Source of the DNA: Balneolaceae bacterium
GTDB lineage: Bacteria > Bacteroidota > Rhodothermia > Balneolales > Balneolaceae
DNA length: 6,065 bases
Direction: 5' to 3'
Assembly (NCBI GenBank): GCA_007129085.1
Contig: SKWF01000208.1
Coordinates: 1-6,065 of the forward strand
Part shown: piece after piece, positions 1-5,691 of the stretch
How positions within the stretch are numbered: the first letter of the stretch is position 1
Layout of the letters: each line of letters begins with the position of its first letter
Translations under genes and position numbers: made by a program
The notes under the pieces: generated by a model
What the model was told of the DNA's origin: nothing
The model's database searches: none
What the model saw: only the letters and a program-made list of their open reading frames with translations

Positions 1-1500
1 AACCAGATAGACATTACCGAAACGGAAATGATGGATGTGATTGGCAATGACCATCAAACAAATGTAATTACCGCTTACACCGAAGGAATATCAGACGGCA
101 GAGAGTTTTTAGAAAAGGCTGAGGCGCTTTCATTGAAGAAACCGTTTGTGATGCTAAAAGGCGGACGAAGTGAAAAAGGTGCGGCCGCAGTTTCATCTCA
201 CACAGGTGCCCTTGCCGGAAGTGAAGAGGCCTACAGCGCGGCGTTTCGAAAATCGGGTGTATTGGAAGCCCAAACCATGGAAGAGATGTTCGACTGGGCA
301 CGAGCACTCGCCTGGCAACCACTGCCCAAAGGGAATCGTGTTGCGGTTTTAACCAATGCCGGCGGCCCCGCCATCTTGGCTGTTGATGCCTTGGTAAAAG
401 CGGGTCTCGAAATTTCTCCTCTCACGGATGAAACCAAGACCTATTTAAAATCTCGCCTGCCGAAAGCAGCCAGTGCCAATAACCCGGTGGATGTATTGGC
501 CGGATCCGGCCCAGCAACCTATACGCTTGCGCTGGAAGCACTCCTTACCGATGCAACCGTTGATGCCGTGGTGGTTATTCAGGCTCCGCAGGATTGGTTT
601 CTGCCCGCAAGTCTTGCAGAAGTTGTGGGTGAAACTGCCGGACTGCACGATAAACCGGTAATTGCTTCCATTATGGGGAAAGCTTCCGTTGATGACGCCC
701 TGAATATTCTTCACAAGCGCCGTGTGCCGAACGTCTCTTTCCCGGAACGATCAGCCTCTATTTTAAAGGCGATGCTGCAGCGTAAGGATTGGCTGAAGAT
801 GGTAGAGTATCGCAAAACCAATCACTCCGACAGGACTGAGAAAAATGTTTCGACGTTCATCAACCGGAAAGAGTGGAGTAAAGTAGTTGAAAAGTATGGC
901 ATTGCACTACCGGAAGAGAAGGTTGCCGAAAACAAGAATGAGGTTTTCAGGATGGCGGAGGAGATCGGCTATCCTGTAGTGATGAAGATGATTTCGGAGA
1001 AGCACAGCCACAAATCGGATATTGGAGGGGTTCGGGTTGATCTGAGAAACAGTAAGGAAGTGCAGGATGCGTGGGATGCTATTTCGGAGGCGTCGGATCA
1101 ACATGGAGCTGAGATGACCGGAGTTTTAATTCAGCAAATGGTTACCGGTGGCCAAGAGGTGATTGTGGGTATCAAACGGGACCCTGAATTTGGGCCGATG
1201 ATTCTGTTTGGCACGGGCGGTACGGATGTGGAGCTTTATAATGATACGAACACCGCTATTGCCCCGCTCTGCGAAATGGAGGCTCAGCAACTGATTGATG
1301 GAACCATTGCCGGGCGTAAATTGCGGGGTTGGAGAGATCTGCCGAAAGCGGATATTGATGCAGTAAAAGAGACGTTGATCGCCATGAGTTATCTCGCCGT
1401 TCATCACCCCGACATAACGGAGTTGGAAATTAACCCGCTTTATGTCATGAAGGATGGCGAGGGTGTGGTTGCCGTGGATGTTCGCGGCAGCACGGAGTGA
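1..1500 (+). CDS. ADP-forming acetyl/acyl-CoA synthetase (acetate-CoA ligase), 5'-truncated by the window edge
   Basis: Frame 1 is open from the first base, and residues before the first ATG (nt 28) already match the family, so the gene starts outside the window and that ATG is not the start. Visible residues 1-499 hold the succinyl-CoA-ligase-like domain (about 1-255) and an ATP-grasp domain (about 285-495). The motif SHTGALAG carries His67 (nt 199-201), the histidine phosphorylated in this family. Glu28 in YTEG matches the glutamate that assists it. The ATP-grasp domain has HKSD with His337 (nt 1009-1011), the second phosphotransfer histidine, then FGTGG and ELEINPL (474-480). The family converts acyl-CoA, ADP and phosphate to the free acid, CoA and ATP, or the reverse, in the cytoplasm. 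Full-length fused enzymes have about 700 residues, so roughly 200, including the CoA-binding domain, are missing. There is no GNAT domain after the ATP-grasp, which argues against a Pat-type protein acetyltransferase. The acyl substrate cannot be told. Confidence 0.93.
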   Translation, partial: NQIDITETEMMDVIGNDHQTNVITAYTEGISDGREFLEKAEALSLKKPFVMLKGGRSEKGAAAVSSHTGALAGSEEAYSAAFRKSGVLEAQTMEEMFDWARALAWQPLPKGNRVAVLTNAGGPAILAVDALVKAGLEISPLTDETKTYLKSRLPKAASANNPVDVLAGSGPATYTLALEALLTDATVDAVVVIQAPQDWFLPASLAEVVGETAGLHDKPVIASIMGKASVDDALNILHKRRVPNVSFPERSASILKAMLQRKDWLKMVEYRKTNHSDRTEKNVSTFINRKEWSKVVEKYGIALPEEKVAENKNEVFRMAEEIGYPVVMKMISEKHSHKSDIGGVRVDLRNSKEVQDAWDAISEASDQHGAEMTGVLIQQMVTGGQEVIVGIKRDPEFGPMILFGTGGTDVELYNDTNTAIAPLCEMEAQQLIDGTIAGRKLRGWRDLPKADIDAVKETLIAMSYLAVHHPDITELEINPLYVMKDGEGVVAVDVRGSTE

Positions 1501-1501
1501 T

Positions 1502-1978
1502 TTATGATTCCGCTTTCACGCCTGCATATTTGAGGCAGAGCAGCAGAGCAAACCCGTAGCCGATATGCATGGTTAAGCCTGCAATGAGAACCCGAATCGG
1601 CATCCAAGTGTCGCTGTAAAAGACGCCGAATGGATCGCCTGCAGAGAGTGAGGCCAGCGGTGCTACAATTAATCCGGCTATCAGAGAGATGATGATTCCA
1701 TAAATTATGCCGCTAATTATCCAATTTTTTGGGAGTCGTTTTTGCAATTCAACTACGTAAAAAAGCGCCAGGAGAACGCCAACGATAAAGTAGGCAACAT
1801 TTCCCCACATGATAGTGTACGGATTGTTGGGATGGATGTAATTGAAATTCTCTTTTAAGATGTGGCCCACATCAATGGTTGGCAGGCCGAGTCCGCCCTG
1901 CAGGAACGAAATCATAGACATGACAAACGTTGCGATTAATCCCGAAATAACCGTTCTCCAAAATGTGCTTGAGCTCAT
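1502..1978 (-). CDS. four-helix membrane protein, DUF6789-like
   Basis: This 158-residue protein is mostly hydrophobic, with four likely membrane helices at about 8-27, 58-77, 86-108 and 128-148. The opening GLIATFVMSM, the glycine-rich third helix after a basic turn (RLPKN) and MHIGYG in the last helix (His138) resemble the DUF6789 family as I remember it; that family has no established function. I see no signal peptide separate from helix 1 and no obvious cofactor motif beyond isolated histidines (His39, His49, His138). The start is supported by AAGGGGAAG a few bases upstream of the ATG. It lies on the same strand as nirK, but a strong terminator between them suggests separate transcription. 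A possible -10 (TATATT, complement of 2010-2015) precedes it without a convincing -35. Its stop is one base from the stop of the convergent synthetase gene. The coding call is firm; the family name is moderate. Confidence 0.8.
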   Translation of the reverse strand: MSSSTFWRTVISGLIATFVMSMISFLQGGLGLPTIDVGHILKENFNYIHPNNPYTIMWGNVAYFIVGVLLALFYVVELQKRLPKNWIISGIIYGIIISLIAGLIVAPLASLSAGDPFGVFYSDTWMPIRVLIAGLTMHIGYGFALLLCLKYAGVKAES

Positions 1979-2065
1979 ATCTTCCCCTTTTTTGTTACGC
2001 GTTTCTGGTAATATAAGAATTCCTCTCGTTTTGAATAATAGGTAAACATCTGCCTCCCTTTCATT

Positions 2066-2113
2066 AAAAAATCCCTCACTACCATTCTAACGCGAAAATG
2101 GCAGGAGGGATTT
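2066..2113 (-). terminator. intrinsic terminator of nirK
   Basis: A perfect 9-bp inverted repeat pairs AAATCCCTC (2069-2077) with GAGGGATTT (2105-2113). It is extended inside by CCATT/AATGG (2082-2086 and 2097-2101) across a small internal loop. Read on the minus strand, the stem runs straight into six T residues (2071-2066). It begins about 55 bases beyond the nirK stop codon, which is the expected place and orientation. It also separates nirK from the downstream DUF6789-like gene on the same strand. Confidence 0.78.
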
Positions 2114-2168
2114 GGGTTGAGCTCACTCTGCACACAGAAGCAAGCTCATAATTTATCTGCTTTTAACT

Positions 2169-3875
2169 TTACTCGTCGCTACTCGATTTTCGCCAGGCAA
2201 CCAGTGCAATACCAAGTGCCAATATTCCTGGGATACCACCCCACATTATTGAGGCCCAATCGCGCTCGGTAGGTGTTTCCCGAACCGTTACTATACCTTC
2301 CATATAGGGGTGAGGTGTACAGATATATGTGTACTCACCCTCCTCCTCAAATGTATAGCTCCAAGATTCTGCGTGGGCTAACATTGGTGAATTCAGGTTT
2401 GTAGGCCCTTCTGTAGAGACCACATTGTGCACCCCTGAAAACTCACCGGCCAGGTAGCTGAATACATCCTCATTTACCCAGGTTACCGTTGTTCCCGGAT
2501 CTATCTCCAGTTTTTTGGGATAGTAAGAGTTACCAATAATTTGCACAGTTACTTCTTTATCATCCGGACCGTATGTGTGTGGCGGATCGATATCCGGCGT
2601 ACCGGCTCTGAATGGTGACATAATTCTGTTGGCGTCCTCTTTCAGTTCTGCCAACTCCTCTTCACTGTATTTCGGGCCTTCTGCAGTTACTTTTTTGGGG
2701 GTATCTGCATCCCTGTCGGCTACAAGTAATCCAATGGCACCACGGCTGGTTGAACCAACAGCGTGTGATAGCATTGTGTAGGCTCCTTCGTCTGGCGGAA
2801 CGCGAAACTCAATCACAAATGTGTCTGATGGTCCGGCGGTTACCGTTTGGCCACCAACCATCACATTTTCGGGATGACCCTGCCAGTATGCATAATCCCA
2901 AATAATTCCTACCAAGTGAAACGTTGAGAGCAGGTTTGGCCCAACGTTCATAAAGTTAATCCGTACATAATCGCCCGGCTTTGCGGTAATCGGCTCCTTT
3001 ACATATTTAAAGATCTCGCCGTTAAATGTTACGTAGGTGGGATTCCCTTCCACGGCATCTTTTCCACTGGCGTACCACTCGTGCTGGATTAGATCTATTT
3101 CTATATCCGGCCCATGACCCAGCTCTTCCTCGAGCTTAAATTTTTGATCTGCCGGTTCCACAATAATCATTCCGTACTGGCCAAACATGACGTGCATCGG
3201 AATGGCGTGGCCGCCCGGGGCACAGTGGTACATGTAAACGCCCGGAATAGTGGCTTTAAACTTTACCGATTTAGATTGACCTGCAGGAATTTCGCCCAGG
3301 TATTTTGATGTCTGTGTATATGCTGCGTGGATGGATGCACCGTGAGGAACAGATCCTTTATTCTCAACGATCATCTCCACAATATCTCCTTCCTGCACTC
3401 TAATAGTCGGCCCGGGAATACTCTCATTGGTACGGAATCCATCATACAAAACTCCGTTACCCAAGTAAGCCATCCCTTCATCCAGCTCAATCGTGTAGCT
3501 TACATCCGCTTCTACATCCTGATCAACATAACTCGTTGCCGGAATCGAGAGGTTTGCATCGCGCTCAATAATATCGATGAAATCCTGGTTTTGGTCTTGA
3601 TCTTGCTCCGCTCCATTCATATCACCTCTGAATAGATGGCTCGTTGCTTCAGCAAACTCCAGTGGCAGATTTTTCTGAGCTTCCATCGCTGCCATCAGCT
3701 CTTTGCCGATCAATGTTTCACTTAACTCCTCTTCTATTTCTTTTTTGTAAAGTGCGTTACAAGCCGGGCACGCAAGTGCCGACTCCACCGCCGTTGCAAT
3801 TGAAATTATAAAGAGCAGTGACGTCAATAGTCCCAACCGTAAGACATGCTCATAAGATTTGTTACTTTTTTTCAT
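2169..3875 (-). CDS. nirK: three-domain copper nitrite reductase with C-terminal cupredoxin and membrane anchor
   Basis: Predicted to reduce nitrite to nitric oxide outside the cytoplasmic membrane. Residues 1-35 are a signal or anchor segment ending ALA, followed by CPAC (Cys36, Cys39), a helical stretch and a Q/D-rich linker (91-98). Two NirK cupredoxin domains follow (about 120-240 and 255-388). Type 2 copper ligands are His183, His217 and His371; type 1 ligands are His178, Cys218 and His228. The axial position is Gln233, not Met, and the catalytic Asp position is Ser181; the catalytic His is kept (His320 in FHLVG). After a linker, a third cupredoxin (about 440-532) has His483, Cys519, His522 and Met525 in CTPHPYM, the amicyanin spacing. 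A transmembrane helix (about 543-561) and a short tail end the protein. The Gln/Ser combination plus the C-terminal cupredoxin is that of Thermus scotoductus NirK (451 residues); this protein is longer at both ends. GGGG lies five bases before the ATG. The gene is divergent from scdA. Confidence 0.92.
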   Translation of the reverse strand: MKKSNKSYEHVLRLGLLTSLLFIISIATAVESALACPACNALYKKEIEEELSETLIGKELMAAMEAQKNLPLEFAEATSHLFRGDMNGAEQDQDQNQDFIDIIERDANLSIPATSYVDQDVEADVSYTIELDEGMAYLGNGVLYDGFRTNESIPGPTIRVQEGDIVEMIVENKGSVPHGASIHAAYTQTSKYLGEIPAGQSKSVKFKATIPGVYMYHCAPGGHAIPMHVMFGQYGMIIVEPADQKFKLEEELGHGPDIEIDLIQHEWYASGKDAVEGNPTYVTFNGEIFKYVKEPITAKPGDYVRINFMNVGPNLLSTFHLVGIIWDYAYWQGHPENVMVGGQTVTAGPSDTFVIEFRVPPDEGAYTMLSHAVGSTSRGAIGLLVADRDADTPKKVTAEGPKYSEEELAELKEDANRIMSPFRAGTPDIDPPHTYGPDDKEVTVQIIGNSYYPKKLEIDPGTTVTWVNEDVFSYLAGEFSGVHNVVSTEGPTNLNSPMLAHAESWSYTFEEEGEYTYICTPHPYMEGIVTVRETPTERDWASIMWGGIPGILALGIALVAWRKSSSDE

Positions 3876-3894
3876 TTTTACCCCAACTCGTTGA

Positions 3895-3909
3895 TTAACA
3901 ATTAGTTAA
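3895..3909. promoter_or_regulatory. 15-bp palindrome, candidate operator in front of nirK
   Basis: TTAAC-AATTA-GTTAA is a perfect 5-bp inverted repeat with a 5-base spacer, ending 19 bases upstream of the nirK ATG. It overlaps the end of the proposed -10 element and the expected transcription start, a position typical of repressor sites. The spacing does not match the FNR/CRP pattern TTGAT-N4-ATCAA, and I cannot assign it to a known regulator. In AT-rich DNA a short palindrome can arise by chance. Confidence 0.4.
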
Positions 3910-3936
3910 ATATAGTTCCTTTGGACAATTTTACAA
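3907..3936 (-). promoter_or_regulatory. candidate nirK promoter
   Basis: On the minus strand TTGTAA (3936-3931) is followed after 16 bases by TATATT (3914-3909), a fair match to a -35/-10 pair. Read in the Bacteroidota style it is TTG-N19-TATATTTA, close to TTTG-N19-TAnnTTTG. Either reading puts the transcription start near 3900 and gives an untranslated leader of about 25 bases. No start site has been measured here, so this is a pattern call. Confidence 0.45.
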
Positions 3937-4004
3937 GTTTTTATGTTTTTCTGTGGCTGATTTACCAACCTCGTTCAGAGATAACCTATGAGTTTTTTTA
4001 ATAA

Positions 4005-4033
4005 AAGACAAAATACTCTTTATTCTTTATAAT
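4005..4033 (+). promoter_or_regulatory. candidate scdA promoter
   Basis: A consensus -10 TATAAT (4028-4033) sits 17 bases after AAGACA (4005-4010), which matches TTGACA at four of six positions. Transcription would begin near 4040 and leave an untranslated leader of nearly 90 bases before the scdA ATG at 4127. I see no clear FNR, NsrR or NnrR-type palindrome beside it. Confidence 0.45.
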
Positions 4034-4126
4034 GGCTTCACAATACTCTGGTTTCTTTAAACTGAGATCAAATAGCACTCCCTTAGTGGAAACCTAAAGA
4101 TTTAAACATTCAAATTAACAGACCTT

Positions 4127-4858
4127 ATGAGTTCATCAGCCCAAAAAGTAATAAACCCCGATGTAGATAGAATTGGAGACATTGTTGCCGACAACTATCA
4201 TGCCGCCGGTATTTTTAAAGAGTTTGGAATAGATTTTTGCTGCGGTGGTGGTATTTCCATTGCCAAAGCGTGCCAAAAACGAAATCTAAATCCGGATGAT
4301 GTAGTAGCAAAACTTCAATCGGTGTATTCCGATAAAAATGACGGCAATCAAAATTATAATGCCTGGGAACCCGGTTTTTTGATCGATCACATTGAGCGTA
4401 CACACCATAATTTTGTGCGAACAAAAACGAATGAGATTTCAGTGTATGCCGCCAAAGTTGCAAAAGTACATGGTGAGCGTCATCCCGAAAATGTAGAAAT
4501 CTATAATAAATTTGTTGCCCTCTCCCGGGAACTGCTCGAGCACCTTCAATCTGAAGAAGAGCGTGTTTTTCCGTTAATTCGCGAAATTTATAAAAGTAGA
4601 ATGAACGGTGAATCCATTCCCGACAAAATACACGATCGGTTACGTGAGGAGCTGGAGATGATGGAGGATGAGCATGAAGGCGCCGGCGATATTATGAAAG
4701 AGATTCGTGCATTAAGCAACGATTTCACCCCGCCACAAGATGCCTGTGCTACCTACAGAATTCTGTATCAAAATCTTGCCGGTTTTGAGGAAGATCTGCA
4801 CAAGCACGTGCACCTCGAAAACAACATTCTTTTTAAAAAAGCAGAACAACTGGTTTAA
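4127..4858 (+). CDS. scdA: iron-sulfur cluster repair di-iron protein ScdA/RIC (YtfE, DnrN)
   Basis: This 243-residue cytoplasmic protein has both domains of the family at the usual length. An N-terminal ScdA_N domain (about 8-65) contains DFCCGG with Cys38-Cys39, and a hemerythrin-like four-helix domain (about 80-240) follows. By alignment from memory with E. coli YtfE, the di-iron ligands are His93 (in THHNF), His139 and Glu143 (EHLQSEE), His183 (DEHEGAG), and His227 and Glu231 (HVHLENN). The sixfold pattern looks complete. The family repairs iron-sulfur and di-iron proteins damaged by NO or oxidants. The divergent nirK next door, whose product makes NO, fits that role well. The ATG follows an AT-rich leader with no visible Shine-Dalgarno sequence. 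A CopD-like gene follows after 83 bases on the same strand with a hairpin between. Confidence 0.95.
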   Translation: MSSSAQKVINPDVDRIGDIVADNYHAAGIFKEFGIDFCCGGGISIAKACQKRNLNPDDVVAKLQSVYSDKNDGNQNYNAWEPGFLIDHIERTHHNFVRTKTNEISVYAAKVAKVHGERHPENVEIYNKFVALSRELLEHLQSEEERVFPLIREIYKSRMNGESIPDKIHDRLREELEMMEDEHEGAGDIMKEIRALSNDFTPPQDACATYRILYQNLAGFEEDLHKHVHLENNILFKKAEQLV

Positions 4859-4872
4859 GAAAACTCCAATAA

Positions 4873-4903
4873 CTGTTGCCATTTCACCCCGAGATGGCAA
4901 CAG
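4873..4903. repeat. perfect 10-bp hairpin between scdA and the CopD-like gene
   Basis: CTGTTGCCAT (4873-4882) and ATGGCAACAG (4894-4903) are exact reverse complements around an 11-base loop. The stem starts 15 bases after the scdA stop. No T-run follows on either strand, so it is not a canonical intrinsic terminator. It could be a processing or stabilising structure between two cotranscribed genes, a partial terminator, or a protein-binding palindrome. Confidence 0.6.
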
Positions 4904-4941
4904 CTTAGAGTGAAATATCACACAAATTTTACAGCCTTTAA

Positions 4942-5430
4942 ATGTACACCTGGTCTGTATTTTTTCATCTGCTATTTGTGACGTTTTGGATTGGCGGCAT
5001 GTTGTTTACGGCTGCCGTTCTGGTCCCCGCTACAAGAAATAAATTAGCGAGTCAGCGCGGCTTATTATTCACAGAGTTGGGAACCCGTTTCAGTAGGCTT
5101 AGCTGGCTCGCTTTCCCACTACTGATTCTAACCGGATATACAGCACTGCTTGGCCGCGGCTTTACGAACGATGCCATCTTCTCATTGAGCTTTTGGCAAA
5201 GTTCCTACGGCTCCACCCTTTCGTTGAAACTCTATTTTTTTGGTGCCGTGCTTATTCTAAGCGGAATCCATGACTTTTGGCTCGGCCCAAAAGCGGCACA
5301 GCTGATGGATGACGAACCGACTTCCAATCAAACCAAAAAATACCGAAAAGCCACAAGCTGGATCGGACGCATTAATCTGCTCCTTGGTTTGGCAATCCTC
5401 TATTTTGCAGTTACGCTGGTCAGGGGATAA
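4942..5430 (+). CDS. CopD-like four-helix membrane protein
   Basis: The 162-residue product has four likely membrane helices (about 4-28, 51-71, 93-113 and 139-159). The first has the CopD-domain pattern of a histidine followed by an aromatic and two glycines (His9, Trp16-Ile-Gly-Gly19) and then VP (28-29). Later come an arginine-rich turn (Arg49, Arg52), TGY (64-66), Lys96 and HDFWLGP with His110. CopD-family proteins are inner-membrane proteins linked to copper uptake or tolerance; short stand-alone versions are common and mostly uncharacterised. The two helix histidines could bind heme or copper, which is inference. The ATG is the first possible start because an in-frame TAA ends immediately before it; no Shine-Dalgarno sequence is seen. 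It lies downstream of scdA, and copper handling would suit a neighbour of a copper enzyme. Confidence 0.8.
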   Translation: MYTWSVFFHLLFVTFWIGGMLFTAAVLVPATRNKLASQRGLLFTELGTRFSRLSWLAFPLLILTGYTALLGRGFTNDAIFSLSFWQSSYGSTLSLKLYFFGAVLILSGIHDFWLGPKAAQLMDDEPTSNQTKKYRKATSWIGRINLLLGLAILYFAVTLVRG

Positions 5431-5454
5431 GTACGTGGCTGACCACTAAGCTAA

Positions 5455-5506
5455 CAGAATTTTAAAGGTAATAACTACTTTCAACCTAATTCTGATTAAT
5501 TTTTCA
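5455..5506 (+). terminator. weak candidate terminator after the CopD-like gene
   Basis: CAGAATT (5455-5461) pairs with AATTCTG (5488-5494), and an inner stem can form from AAAG (5464-5467) and CTTT (5478-5481) plus TA/TA. T-rich sequence (ATTAATTTTT) follows. The stem is AT-rich and interrupted, so termination would be weak; it lies 25 bases after the stop codon, a suitable place. Confidence 0.3.
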
Positions 5507-5525
5507 CCTTTTTTGAGATAAAAAA

Positions 5526-5560
5526 TCCTCTCCTTTTTACGGAGGGGAGTTAGGGGTGGT
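5526..5560 (+). repeat. REP-like hairpin element, copy 1
   Basis: CCTCTCC (5527-5533) pairs with GGAGGGG (5541-5547) with one G-T wobble, and a tail ending GGGGTGGT (5553-5560) follows. The reverse complement of copy 2 agrees at 18 of 22 positions over the hairpin and keeps the GGGGTGGT tail with a two-base indel. The unit is intergenic and carries no reading frame. Such short hairpins with a constant tail are characteristic of dispersed REP-type elements; dispersal cannot be seen from this window. Confidence 0.65.
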
Positions 5561-5607
5561 TAAATATAGCTTATGAATATGATTTAAAATGAAAAACACC
5601 TAAGGCT

Positions 5608-5640
5608 ACCACCCCCGGCCCCTCCTTACACAGGAGGGGA
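5608..5640 (-). repeat. REP-like hairpin element, copy 2 (inverted)
   Basis: CCCCTCCT (5619-5626) and AGGAGGGG (5632-5639) form a perfect 8-bp stem with a 5-base loop. On its outer side ACCACCCCC (5608-5616) is the complement of the GGGGTGGT tail of copy 1. The two copies face each other across 47 bases of AT-rich DNA, so the pair can also fold into one long cruciform. This head-to-head layout resembles the paired REP units called BIMEs in enterobacteria. Confidence 0.65.
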
Positions 5641-5691
5641 GAATCCCACATTTACGAACTAACCACCAAATTCATCAAGCCGCTATAAAAG

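Noticed and set aside
445..714. 89-residue open frame on the minus strand containing cysteines
   Set aside because: It is a shadow of the synthetase gene; the cysteines do not form a metal-binding pattern and there is no initiation signal.
1126..1407. 93-residue open frame on the minus strand
   Set aside because: It is antisense to the conserved ATP-grasp domain of the CoA synthetase and has no recognisable features.
2118..2148. Second hairpin (TGAGCT/AGCTCA) just after the nirK stop
   Set aside because: Only six base pairs with a long loop and no T-run; the stronger hairpin at 2069-2113 with six T residues is the better terminator.
3327..3635. 102-residue open frame on the plus strand
   Set aside because: It lies wholly antisense within nirK, whose copper-ligand pattern is unmistakable, and its translation shows no domain or motif.
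3760..3780. CPACN as a heme c attachment site
   Set aside because: Heme c attachment needs CXXCH; here Asn follows the second cysteine.
3891..3905. FNR-like site starting TTGAT upstream of nirK
   Set aside because: After TTGAT and four bases the sequence is AATTA rather than ATCAA, so only one half-site is present.
3971..4000. T-run (seven T) after a possible small stem in the divergent region
   Set aside because: The stem is only about three base pairs, and no gene ends upstream of it on that strand.
5435..5446. GTGG-CTGA-CCAC mini-hairpin after the CopD-like gene
   Set aside because: Four base pairs is within chance expectation and no T-run follows.
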